From Deltaproteobacteria bacterium (GTDB taxonomy: Bacteria; Desulfobacterota; G020345765), in contig JAUWWP010000102.1 of the NCBI GenBank assembly GCA_030616835.1, positions 1 to 7,934 of the forward strand: a stretch of DNA of 7,934 bases, read 5' to 3'. The translations under genes were made by a program, and so were the position numbers. Under the pieces are notes generated by a model. It was not told the origin of the DNA. It worked only from the letters and a program-made list of their open reading frames with translations, and searched no databases. Positions 1-6,349 of the stretch are shown here, in pieces (the stretch's first letter is position 1; each line of letters opens with the position of its first letter).

Positions 1-344
1 GATGTGCTGCTGGTGGTCAGGATCAGCTTGATCTCCGCCTTTTCACAGGCCGTGAAGAAATTTATTGTGCCGTCAATGTTCACTTTCCTCATAAGTCTGG
101 TATCGTGGATGGGGTCGACGATAAAGGTCAAGTGAATACCGGTATCCACGCCCTCCTCGGCGAAGCGATCTTTTAGAGCCGGATCGTTTATATCCATCCG
201 GAAGAACTTGAGCTTATCCGAACCACCTCCCGGCTCCTTGAGATCAATCCCGATAATCTTTTCCACCTCAGGATCCTTATCGAGTAGCCTCCAGAGCTTC
301 TTTCCCAGGTATCCGGAGATGCCGGTTACCGCAATAGTCTTCAT
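1..344 (-). CDS. NAD-dependent epimerase/dehydratase-like SDR protein (N-terminal part, cut by window edge)
   Basis: The 114 visible residues are the N-terminal Rossmann half of an extended short-chain dehydrogenase/reductase. It opens MKTIAVTGISGYLGKKL, with the dinucleotide-binding TGxxGxxG motif at residues 7-14. An acidic D34 follows the second beta strand (IIGID), which in this family favours NAD(H) over NADP(H). An FFRMDIND strand then matches the usual D-[LIV] adenine-contact region, and NIDGTINFFTAC matches the family's N-x-x-G-T helix. The active-site YxxxK lies beyond the window, so catalytic competence and substrate cannot be judged. The start is well supported by an AGGAGAAG Shine-Dalgarno at 347-354, whose AGGAGA core lies 5 bases from ATG. 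The gene runs in the same direction as the two acyl-CoA dehydrogenase genes but is 322 bp away, across a repeat element. Co-transcription is possible but unproven. No convincing promoter of its own was found. Confidence 0.85.
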   Translation of the reverse strand, partial: MKTIAVTGISGYLGKKLWRLLDKDPEVEKIIGIDLKEPGGGSDKLKFFRMDINDPALKDRFAEEGVDTGIHLTFIVDPIHDTRLMRKVNIDGTINFFTACEKAEIKLILTTSST

Positions 345-666
345 CACTTCTCCTAACTATATAAAATGTCTTAAATATCTGAGGATAATATTTTATGCGG
401 ATAAATTCTAAATCCCAAATCCTAAACTCTAAACAAATCCCAAATCCAAATATTAAATGTTCAAAACCTTGTCTTGAGTCTATCAGCCTTGCTTGCGATC
501 GAAGATCTGCCGAAGGGAGTGTTTTGAATTTTGGCTTTTGATCATTTGAAATTGTTTAGGATTTGGTGCTTAGGGCTTAGAATTTACTAATATGTCTGTA
601 TTTATAACACTCCCCCATGTGCAATTATTTTGTCATTCTATATAGCTGCTAAGGTTTATTTTAGAT
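345..666. other. Intergenic spacer between SDR and ACAD genes
   Basis: This 322-bp AT-rich stretch has no coding region that I can support. A short plus-strand reading frame here is the antisense shadow of the SDR gene start plus spacer. Most of the spacer is the imperfect inverted-repeat element at 403-585. I saw no clear T-tract terminator downstream of the ACAD gene stop at 667. Confidence 0.7.
403..585. repeat. Imperfect inverted-repeat element (MITE/REP-like), about 183 bp
   Basis: The left arm begins AAATTCTAAATCCCAA at 403 and the right arm ends in ttagggcttagaattt at 585. Compared ungapped over 65 bases, the two arms pair at roughly two positions in three. Matching is best at the outer 16 bases (13 of 16), at a CTAAACAA block and at an inner TTCAAAAC block. 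Between the arms lies a ~52-base more GC-rich centre (469-520) with no obvious gene. The arms are made of low-complexity units such as AAATCC and CTAAAC. Terminal inverted repeats around a short non-coding centre fit a non-autonomous mobile element or a genome-wide extragenic palindrome. Copy number elsewhere cannot be seen here. The transcript could fold and attenuate read-through from the ACAD genes into the SDR gene. Confidence 0.6.
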
Positions 667-1947
667 TCAGTCCCAGGGAAGCTTATTCCCTAACAGCAGC
701 TCTTCGGCGATGGCCAGGCGGTTGACCTGGTTAGTTCCTTCGTAGATCTGGGCAAGCTTGACATCCCGGAAGGCCTTTTCCAGCTCCATTGGCCTTAAAG
801 CGCCTTCTTCTCCCATTAGATCGATAGCCCGGGAGCAGATATCCATAGCAATATCGCTGCCAAAGCATTTGGCCATTGCCGAAAGATAGTGAATTGGGGG
901 AAAGGTGCTGGTGGATCTCCAGGCCAGGGTTCGGGCTGCCTCCAGTTTCATCAACATATCAGCAAGCTCGGCCTGAACTGCCCGATCCTCGAGCATCGGT
1001 TTTCCGTTGATACTTTTTGCTTTGCAGTATTCAATGGCCTTAGTCAGTGCGTGCCGGGCAGTGCCGATTGCAATCGCCCCGACCGGGCCCCGGGAGGAAT
1101 CCAGGGTCAACTGATTGAGCAGCCAGCCATCGCCTTCCTTGCCCACCCGGTTTTCCTCAGGAACAAATACATCCTCGAGTATCAGTTCGGCCGCCGGTGA
1201 TGCCCGCTGCCCCATTTTATCCTCAACCTTTCCCACCGAGAATCCCGGGGTGTCGGAGGTGACGGCAAAGCAGGTCCAGGCATCGATTCCCTTTTCCCGA
1301 TCAACGCAGGCAAAAACGGTGCTCAGCCAGGCTACACTGCCATTGCTGATGAAGCACTTCCGACCGTTGAGGACATATCCTCCCTTGACCTTTTTGGCGA
1401 AGGTCATCAGATGGGCCTTCCGGCCTCCCTCATTATCCTCAACATCGGAGCCGGCGTCAGGCTCAGTAATGGCAAAGGCACATATCTTCGGCCGGTCCGT
1501 CTTGGCGGCTTTGCAGATCTCCGGCAGGAACCTCTTGGCAACCTTTCGGTCCATCGACAGGATGATCGGTAACAGACCTAACAGGTGCGCTCCGAAGATG
1601 ACTGCTACCCCCGGACAGGCAGCAGCAAGTTCCTCAAGAATAACGGCGCCCGCATAGGTTCCCCCTCTTATGAAATCCAGCATACTTGCCCCACCACCAT
1701 AATTGCTGGGGATGAAGTTAGTTACGTAACCCGCCTCGGCCCCCTTCTTCAAGAGTTCCCAGTTAAAGTTATCGTGGGCTGAGCTGTCAATCCGGTCAGC
1801 AACCGGCGCCACCTCCTTCTCGGCCCACTCCCGGATTTCCTGGCGAACCTTCTTTATTCTTTTCGATAGCTTCAGTGGATTACTCAGTGCCCGGTGAGCA
1901 TCGATCCAGTGAAGCAGCCGGTAAGAAATATCTAAATTCAAGACCAT
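667..1947 (-). CDS. Acyl-CoA dehydrogenase, catalytic subunit of a probable heteromeric enzyme
   Basis: This flavoprotein of 426 residues is slightly longer than the usual ~380-400 of the family. It should oxidise an acyl-CoA to the 2,3-enoyl-CoA and pass electrons to an electron-transfer flavoprotein. The N-terminal helical domain is about residues 30-150. The middle beta domain carries the FAD/substrate signature AITEPDAGSD (159-168), the SNG loop (201-203) and MGQRAS...DVFVPEENRVG (245-269). The C-terminal helical domain ends with RDVKLAQIYEGTNQ (394-407), whose E403 aligns with the catalytic base of medium-chain acyl-CoA dehydrogenase. Unusually, the QxxGG motif that contacts the FAD of the neighbouring subunit is degenerate (DLMGE, 376-380). 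The partner gene just upstream keeps that motif. The outer start is ATG at 1947. A TTG at 1941 is better placed relative to AGGAGG and overlaps the upstream stop as TTGA, so the protein may begin two residues later. Substrate is unknown. Confidence 0.93.
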   Translation of the reverse strand: MVLNLDISYRLLHWIDAHRALSNPLKLSKRIKKVRQEIREWAEKEVAPVADRIDSSAHDNFNWELLKKGAEAGYVTNFIPSNYGGGASMLDFIRGGTYAGAVILEELAAACPGVAVIFGAHLLGLLPIILSMDRKVAKRFLPEICKAAKTDRPKICAFAITEPDAGSDVEDNEGGRKAHLMTFAKKVKGGYVLNGRKCFISNGSVAWLSTVFACVDREKGIDAWTCFAVTSDTPGFSVGKVEDKMGQRASPAAELILEDVFVPEENRVGKEGDGWLLNQLTLDSSRGPVGAIAIGTARHALTKAIEYCKAKSINGKPMLEDRAVQAELADMLMKLEAARTLAWRSTSTFPPIHYLSAMAKCFGSDIAMDICSRAIDLMGEEGALRPMELEKAFRDVKLAQIYEGTNQVNRLAIAEELLLGNKLPWD

Positions 1948-3050
1948 CCCTCCTTTTCTTTTTGGTTGTTGATAAGATCCTGGAGAATAAAGTTATTGTT
2001 TCCCGAGATTACTGAAAGCGCCTTGGCGTCCCGGAGATGTTTTTCCACTCCGTAATCACGCATATACCCGTAGCCGCCGTGGCACTGAACCGCATCAGAG
2101 CAGATCTGCTCGCCAACTTTTGTGGCAAAGACCTTTGCCAGCCCCATGGCCTCGTGGAATTGGCCATCGGCGGTCAGGCTAAAAGAGCTCTCTACCAAAG
2201 ATTCGGCAGCCTTAAGCTGCATTAACATCTGCCCGAGCATTATCTGGATCAGGGAGTGGTTTATCAGGATATCTCCTCCCTGATAGCGTTCCTTCACATA
2301 CCCCCAGGCCTTATTCAGTGCCCCCCGGGCATTTCCAACTGCCATCGCCCCTGCCCAGCCTAAAAGGGTGGCCCTGGCCGTAGTTAGGAGCTTCTGTCCC
2401 CCTGACTTTTCAATGACCAGGGCAGCCTCCCGGGGAACCGAAACCCCATTAAGATCCAGAGAGGCTGATTGACAGCACCTTAGACCAATACGCCGATGGC
2501 TCTCCCCGATACCCGACCCGGCTGCCTCCAGATCCAGGAGCAAAAAGACAATCTCCCCGGCTGCCTCTCCTGAGATCATGATCTTCTTGCACTGAGGAGC
2601 GCCCCAGGCAAATCTAATCTCTCCGGAAAGGTCTAATTTGTCACCACTGAGAGTAATGTTTAAGGGGGCCTCGTTAAGGTATCCGGTTCCGCAGGTATCG
2701 CCCCGGGGCAGGCCTTGCAGGGATTTGCTTAGCTTGTTTAAGGAGTCCTGGTCATGTGATTGGGCGATAAGAAATGGTAGCATTGCCCCATAATGTGCCC
2801 AGAGCGAAGTTGCCACACCGGCACAGCTTTCGGAGATCTTCTCCAGCACCTGGCTCACGAGCTTCGGATCACCCCCGATTCCCCCCAAAGATTCCGGAAG
2901 GGGCAGGGAGAGTGTCCCGATCTCTTCCACCTCCTTGAATAAGCTCTGGCGAAGCTCCTCCTTCAAGGGCTCTTGATCAAGGTCAGCTACTGCCGGAGAG
3001 AGACTCTGAGTAGAAAACTTACTTAAGGTCTTAGATATTTGTTCCCACAT
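1938..3050 (-). CDS. Acyl-CoA dehydrogenase-like subunit lacking the catalytic glutamate
   Basis: This 370-residue protein has ACAD architecture, including a helical N-terminus with LPESLGGIGG (51-60). Its C-terminal domain holds a well-kept QCHGGYGYMRDYGVEKHLR block (322-340), the family's second signature including QxxGG. After it, where active enzymes read IYEGTN, this protein reads VISGNN (347-352), so serine 349 replaces the catalytic base. The first signature (TEPxAGSD) is also missing: the corresponding stretch around residues 118-132 reads TCGTGYLNEAPLNIT. The protein is therefore probably inactive alone and serves as the structural, FAD-contacting partner of the subunit encoded just downstream. 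The two genes overlap and should be translationally coupled. In the steroid-degrading FadE heterotetramers of mycobacteria, likewise only one of two unlike ACAD subunits supplies the base. The start is supported by AGGAGG (3055-3060) four bases before ATG. Confidence 0.9.
   Translation of the reverse strand: MWEQISKTLSKFSTQSLSPAVADLDQEPLKEELRQSLFKEVEEIGTLSLPLPESLGGIGGDPKLVSQVLEKISESCAGVATSLWAHYGAMLPFLIAQSHDQDSLNKLSKSLQGLPRGDTCGTGYLNEAPLNITLSGDKLDLSGEIRFAWGAPQCKKIMISGEAAGEIVFLLLDLEAAGSGIGESHRRIGLRCCQSASLDLNGVSVPREAALVIEKSGGQKLLTTARATLLGWAGAMAVGNARGALNKAWGYVKERYQGGDILINHSLIQIMLGQMLMQLKAAESLVESSFSLTADGQFHEAMGLAKVFATKVGEQICSDAVQCHGGYGYMRDYGVEKHLRDAKALSVISGNNNFILQDLINNQKEKEGWS
1949..1954 (-). promoter_or_regulatory. 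Ribosome binding site that questions the ACAD start codon
   Basis: AGGAGG on the minus strand lies only one base before the ATG at 1947 but seven bases before an in-frame TTG at 1941. The TTG shares bases with the TGA stop of the upstream gene (TTGA), a typical coupled stop-start arrangement. The site sits inside the last codons of the upstream gene. I favour TTG at 1941 as the working start, and the difference is two residues. Confidence 0.6.
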
Positions 3051-3084
3051 CTTGCCTCCTTTTTAAATGGGCTAACAATTAGCA

Positions 3085-3113
3085 AAGCTACCATTATTCC
3101 CAAATATTGTCAA
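3085..3113 (-). promoter_or_regulatory. Sigma70-like promoter of the acyl-CoA dehydrogenase operon
   Basis: On the minus strand a perfect TTGACA -35 box (3113-3108) is followed after 17 bases by TAGCTT (3090-3085), which keeps the key first, second and last bases of TATAAT. The expected transcription start is near 3078, giving a leader of under 30 bases before ATG at 3050. A short inverted repeat, GCTAA-CAA-TTAGC (3071-3083), covers the predicted start site and could be an operator. Confidence 0.6.
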
Positions 3114-3171
3114 TAAATTAGATTTCAGATTTTAGCCCGGTAATCTACTATCTGGCGGCGGCCTGCCAGGG

Positions 3172-3189
3172 TGTGATAATATTATCACA
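3172..3189. promoter_or_regulatory. Perfect 18-bp palindrome, candidate operator
   Basis: TGTGATAATATTATCACA is perfectly self-complementary and lies in the spacer between the divergent ACAD and radical SAM genes. Its half-site TGTGA resembles that of CRP/FNR-family sites, but the spacing is TGTGA-N8-TCACA rather than the CRP N6. Its centre is about 100 bases upstream of the predicted ACAD transcription start, a distance compatible with an activator. A TetR-type repressor or another dimeric regulator is also possible. No regulator gene is present in the window. Confidence 0.5.
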
Positions 3190-3278
3190 GCAGAATATTG
3201 AAAAAATCGGCCGGATAGCATAAGATAAAGCAATCTGGGGAAAGAGGTCGAGTCAGCCGTGGAGTAGGAAGAGAGAAG

Positions 3279-3308
3279 GGGAAAATAGGTGGCTCTCCAC
3301 TATTTCCC
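3279..3308. other. Imperfect hairpin in intergenic DNA
   Basis: GGG-AAATAG-TGG pairs with CCA-CTATTT-CCC around a CTCT loop, giving 12 paired bases with two single-base bulges (one A, one G). A second, competing stem TTCCC-AAA-GGGAA overlaps its right end (3304-3316). A run of T bases follows some distance away (from about 3329) on the plus strand, too far for a classical terminator. Its function is unknown. Confidence 0.4.
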
Positions 3309-3538
3309 AAAGGGAATTTATCCAAAATTTTTTTCAAACACACGCGGATTAATTTTTTCAGATATGTCACTCCTCCAATTTATGGTACGCTCCATAACCT
3401 GCAATCAATAAATTAAATAATTTAATGAATGTCGCCCAAGAAGATAAACCTGGAATAAAAAATTAGTTTTGGATTATCTACATGGATGGATATTGGGGTC
3501 AGAGCTTTGGTTTTTAGTTACTGAGGAGGAGAGCGACG

Positions 3539-4444
3539 ATGCTTACGGGAATACATTTCTTACTTACTTACGCCTGCAACTACGAATGTGACCACTGCTT
3601 TCTCTACTGCGGCCCGAGCGCTGAGGGAACCTTCACTGTCGCTCAGATAAGAGAAGTCCTTGCTGAGGTAAAGAAACTTGGCACCGTCGAGTGGATTTAC
3701 TTTGAGGGTGGCGAGCCGTTCCTTTACTTCCCCATTATGATGGAGGGCCTTCAGCTCGCAAGCGGAATGGGCTTCAAAGCGGGTGTCGTTACCAACTGCT
3801 ACTGGGCCACCGCCGTCGAGGACGCGGCGCTCTGGCTCGCGCCGATATATAAAACTAACATCGAGGATTTGAGCCTCAGCGACGACGCCTTCCACCACGA
3901 AGACGGTGAAGAAAACCCCGCGAAAAGGGCGGCCGAAGCGGCCGCTAAGATGGGAATGCCCGCCGGCTCAATTTGTATCGAAAAGCCGACCGTCCAGCCG
4001 CCCACCGAAGGCAAAGGCGAGCCAGTGGTCGGAGGCGGCGCGCTCTTCAAGGGTCGCGCGGTCGAGAAGTTGACCGATGGCTTGCCCACCAAACCGCCGG
4101 ACATTTTTTGCGAATGCACGCACGAGGAACTTATCGCACCCAAACGCATCCATGTCGACTCCTTCGGCAACGTTCAAGTGTGCCAGGGTTTGAGTATCGG
4201 CAACATGTGGGAGAAGCCGTTTTCTGAAATAATTACAGAATATGACGCCGCGACTCACCCGATATGCAGGCCGCTGAGTCGCGGTGGCCCTGCTGAACTC
4301 GCGAAAACCTACAATGTAGAACTCGATGGTGAATTCGTGGACGAATGCCACTATTGCTATCTTATTCGCCGTTCGCTTATCGAGAAATTCCCCGAATACC
4401 TGGCGCCCCGCCAGGTTTACGGCCTAACCGAGGAAGGAGATTGA
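3539..4444 (+). CDS. Radical SAM protein with SPASM/twitch-like cysteine-rich C-terminus
   Basis: This 301-residue protein should bind a [4Fe-4S] cluster through C13, C17 and C20 (CNYECDHC, the CX3CX2C motif) and cleave S-adenosylmethionine to start radical chemistry. EGGEP at 56-60 is the family's GGE SAM-binding motif. The C-terminal part has further cysteines at 191, 193, 215, 243, 270 and 273. The stretch HVDSFGNVQVC, followed by GNMWEKPFSEII (221-232), resembles the way SPASM/twitch domains begin, which suggests auxiliary iron-sulfur cluster binding. Many SPASM proteins modify peptides or act on enzyme glycyl or cysteinyl sites, but no precursor peptide, transporter or maturase partner is seen nearby, so substrate and reaction are unassigned. 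The start is well supported: GAGGAGGAG at 3523-3531 lies 7 bases before ATG. The gene is GC-rich compared with the AT-rich DNA on both sides. It appears to stand alone. Confidence 0.85.
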   Translation: MLTGIHFLLTYACNYECDHCFLYCGPSAEGTFTVAQIREVLAEVKKLGTVEWIYFEGGEPFLYFPIMMEGLQLASGMGFKAGVVTNCYWATAVEDAALWLAPIYKTNIEDLSLSDDAFHHEDGEENPAKRAAEAAAKMGMPAGSICIEKPTVQPPTEGKGEPVVGGGALFKGRAVEKLTDGLPTKPPDIFCECTHEELIAPKRIHVDSFGNVQVCQGLSIGNMWEKPFSEIITEYDAATHPICRPLSRGGPAELAKTYNVELDGEFVDECHYCYLIRRSLIEKFPEYLAPRQVYGLTEEGD

Positions 4445-4459
4445 GGCGGCAGAGCTTTA

Positions 4460-4559
4460 ATAGCAGGAAAGTAGGGGACGTAATTGAAATATTGACTTAT
4501 TTAAGGCTCAGGCCCGCAGTCTGATTTTTGGACTTGCGATTAATCACCATCCCCCTCAT
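4460..4559 (+). repeat. 100-bp direct repeat, copy 1 (left flank of the AbiE cassette)
   Basis: This copy matches the copy at 6346-6445 without gaps at 89 of 100 positions, and 40 consecutive bases are identical (4508-4547). It starts 16 bases after the radical SAM stop codon. Inside, CGCAGTC (4515-4521) pairs with GACTTGCG (4531-4538) with one bulged T around a nine-base loop. The outer ends GGGGA and TCCCC are also complementary. It has no coding capacity. Confidence 0.85.
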
Positions 4560-4616
4560 CAAGAAAAGTTGTTTTAGAGCCAACGTTCCCTAAATCCTTG
4601 AGTAATCATTTTTTGG

Positions 4617-4644
4617 TTGACATCTACCCTTTTTGTTATATACT
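4617..4644 (+). promoter_or_regulatory. Promoter of the AbiE toxin-antitoxin operon
   Basis: TTGACA (4617-4622) and TATACT (4639-4644) are separated by 16 bases and lie about 40 bases before the antitoxin start. AT-rich inverted arms TTATAT (4636-4641) and ATATAA (4653-4658) overlap the -10 box. AbiEi-family antitoxins are known to repress their own promoters by binding inverted repeats, so these arms are a reasonable but weak operator candidate. Confidence 0.6.
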
Positions 4645-4686
4645 ATATGTAAATATAATATCCGAAAATTATCCCATAGGTAATAT

Positions 4687-5487
4687 ATGGATAAAAATAA
4701 TACATTAAAAAGATTAGGGCCCAAAGAAACAGAGGTTATCGCTCGGTTGAGCTATGAAAAGAAGATAATAGTGACGGCCGACAATCTTGATTCTTTATTT
4801 GATTTTTCTCCCGAAGACAGACGGCAGATAGTTTTTCGCTTAAAAAAGAAAAATATATTAACTCCGATAAAAAGAGGTGTTTATCTATTTTCTCCCCTTG
4901 AAGCAGGGCCCGAAGGAACGGGCATTGATGAATTACTTATCCCCCCTCTTTATTTCCCCCAAAATAACTACTATGTCGGATATTCAACAATGTTTAACTA
5001 TTACGGATTTACCGAGCAGCTTTTTCAAACAGTGTATGTTTTAAATACCTCTTTTCGTAAAGAAAAAAATATATGCGGCATCGCCTTTAAATTCTTAAAG
5101 GTTTCAAAAAATCGCATGTATGGGCGAGAAAAGATAAATGTTAAAGATAAAGAGGTTATCGTCAGCTCTAAAGAGCGAACAATAATAGATCTTTTGTATT
5201 TCAATAAACCTGTCGGAGGGGTAAGCCCAGCAGTTCGGATTTTTGAAAGATTCATCGAAGAAAAACGATGCGATATCAATAAAATTGTGGAATATGCCGC
5301 CCGGTTTCCAAATTTAACGACAAGAAAGCGCATCGGTGTAATATTAGAGAAGTCAGGTATTTCAGATTCAAAGCTGAAACCACTCATAAAAAGTGTAGAA
5401 AAAACAGCTATTAGTTCACTCAATAGGACACGCAAAGGAAAACTTAACAAGAGATGGAGAGTCATTATTAATGATTCACGAGAATAA
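4687..5487 (+). CDS. abiEi: AbiEi-family antitoxin / autorepressor (type IV toxin-antitoxin)
   Basis: This 266-residue protein is encoded directly before an AbiEii-type toxin. Residues about 8-70 form a winged-helix region ending in RRQIVFRLKKKNILTPIKRG (45-64) and VYLFSP. That recognition-helix-plus-wing pattern is typical of AbiEi N-terminal domains. The following domain carries YYVGYSTMFNYYGFTEQ (95-111), SSKERTIIDLL (160-170) and a C-terminal SSLNRTRKGKLNKRWRVII (243-261), typical landmarks of the longer AbiEi proteins. In characterised systems the protein represses its promoter and neutralises the nucleotidyltransferase toxin without stable binding. The ATG at 4687 has only a weak AGG ribosome site (4678-4680), so translation may be modest. 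The gene overlaps the toxin gene by 17 bases. It is much more AT-rich than the radical SAM and ACAD genes, which suggests horizontal arrival. Confidence 0.85.
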   Translation: MDKNNTLKRLGPKETEVIARLSYEKKIIVTADNLDSLFDFSPEDRRQIVFRLKKKNILTPIKRGVYLFSPLEAGPEGTGIDELLIPPLYFPQNNYYVGYSTMFNYYGFTEQLFQTVYVLNTSFRKEKNICGIAFKFLKVSKNRMYGREKINVKDKEVIVSSKERTIIDLLYFNKPVGGVSPAVRIFERFIEEKRCDINKIVEYAARFPNLTTRKRIGVILEKSGISDSKLKPLIKSVEKTAISSLNRTRKGKLNKRWRVIINDSRE

Positions 5488-6349
5488 AGAAGAATTTGTC
5501 AGAGCTTTAGAAAGGGCGGCAAAAGCTAAAGAGTTTTTGCTTCCTCTTTTAGAGAAGGATTACTATATAACCTTGATTCTCTCTCGTATAGGTGGGCTTA
5601 CAAAAGACCTTGTTTTAAAAGGCGGAACATGTTTAAACAAGGTTTTTTATACATATTATCGCTTAAGCGAAGATCTTGATTTTAGTATGCGGCTTCCTGA
5701 TTATACGGTAACGCGAGGAGAAAGACGAAAAAGTATCAAACCGGTGAAAGATAATATCGAAAAGTTTGCAGAACAATTTGGAATGAAAATTGAGGATACC
5801 AAAAATCCCGGCCGCGACGAGTCAAGGCAGTATATTTACTATTTTATATATCAATCGGCATTACGGCCGATTGAGGCCAAAATTAAATTTGAAATAGGGC
5901 TTAGATATAGTCCTATTTGTAAAATTGATAAGCGCAAAGTTAATCATAATTTTCTCCATCCTTTCACCGGTGAACCTCTCTTCGACGGCGGTATGGTAAA
6001 TTGTCTCTCACTGGATGAATTGGTCGCCGAGAAGTTGCGCGCGGCAGCCACTCGGGAAATAATTGCTCCCCGGGATTTTTATGATGTTGATTTTATTTTA
6101 CGGCATGGATTTAATCTAGCGGATAAGAAAGTAATTGACCTTTTTAAAAAGAAGCTGGAGGAAGATAATAAAGATACTGATCTTGATAAATATCACATCA
6201 ATTTAGGAAGAAAAGATAAGGAAATCCGTGATATGAAATCACGGATTAGAGAGGAACTATTTGAGGTATTGACTCCTAATGAAAGAAAATATTTTGATAT
6301 TGATCAAGCACTAAAAAGGATTAATGAAGCTATGAGTCGGAGAAAATAG
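5471..6349 (+). CDS. abiEii: AbiEii-family nucleotidyltransferase toxin
   Basis: This 292-residue protein belongs to the DNA polymerase beta-like nucleotidyltransferase toxins (AbiEii/MenT group). These use nucleotides to inactivate a cellular target, shown to be tRNA for some MenT members. The catalytic signature is intact: KGGTCLNKVF (50-59) followed by RLSEDLDFSM (64-73), with D68 and D70 as the metal-binding pair. Downstream landmarks are EIGLRYSP (141-148), SLDELVAEKLRAA (180-192, with K188 a likely active-site lysine) and PRDFYDVDFI (200-209). The length is near the family norm and no frameshift is seen, so the toxin is probably active. GGAGA (5456-5460) lies 10 bases before ATG within the antitoxin gene, and the 17-base overlap implies coupled translation. 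The TAG stop lies in the first bases of direct repeat copy 2. The target and any phage-defence role of this pair are inferred from the family only. Confidence 0.9.
   Translation: MIHENKEEFVRALERAAKAKEFLLPLLEKDYYITLILSRIGGLTKDLVLKGGTCLNKVFYTYYRLSEDLDFSMRLPDYTVTRGERRKSIKPVKDNIEKFAEQFGMKIEDTKNPGRDESRQYIYYFIYQSALRPIEAKIKFEIGLRYSPICKIDKRKVNHNFLHPFTGEPLFDGGMVNCLSLDELVAEKLRAAATREIIAPRDFYDVDFILRHGFNLADKKVIDLFKKKLEEDNKDTDLDKYHINLGRKDKEIRDMKSRIREELFEVLTPNERKYFDIDQALKRINEAMSRRK

Larger units (their letters stand above)
3051..3538. other. Divergent intergenic region between ACAD operon and radical SAM gene
   Basis: This 488-bp spacer contains the ACAD promoter, the 18-bp palindrome and a hairpin at 3279-3308. 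It also has an AT-only inverted repeat, ATTAAAT-A-ATTTAAT, at 3412-3426, 112 bases before the radical SAM start. I see no supportable gene; the 61-codon minus-strand frame here starts without a ribosome site and has no family features. No convincing -35/-10 pair for the plus-strand gene was found. Confidence 0.65.
4445..4686. other. Spacer between radical SAM gene and AbiE cassette
   Basis: This 242-bp region holds direct repeat copy 1 and then the AbiE promoter. No gene and no standard terminator was seen. The folded repeat may act as a transcript end for the radical SAM gene, but it has no adjacent T-tract. Confidence 0.6.

Noticed and set aside
889..1782. Plus-strand reading frames opposite the catalytic ACAD gene.
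   Set aside because: They are antisense shadows of a clearly conserved gene and their translations have no domain features.
3185..3370. A 61-codon minus-strand reading frame in the divergent spacer.
   Set aside because: It has no ribosome site and no recognisable family features, and it runs through the hairpin and palindrome region.
3482..3517. An 11-residue reading frame (MDGYWGQSFGF) just upstream of the radical SAM gene, considered as a possible modified-peptide precursor.
   Set aside because: It has no Shine-Dalgarno site, is shorter than known precursors, and has no leader region. It would need conservation in relatives to be credible.
3560..4351. Several reading frames overlapping the radical SAM gene on both strands.
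   Set aside because: These are by-products of high GC at third codon positions, and the radical SAM frame has the motifs and ribosome site.
4460..4559. The repeat considered as a rho-independent terminator of the radical SAM gene.
   Set aside because: The central hairpin is not followed by a T-tract, so it does not meet the usual pattern.
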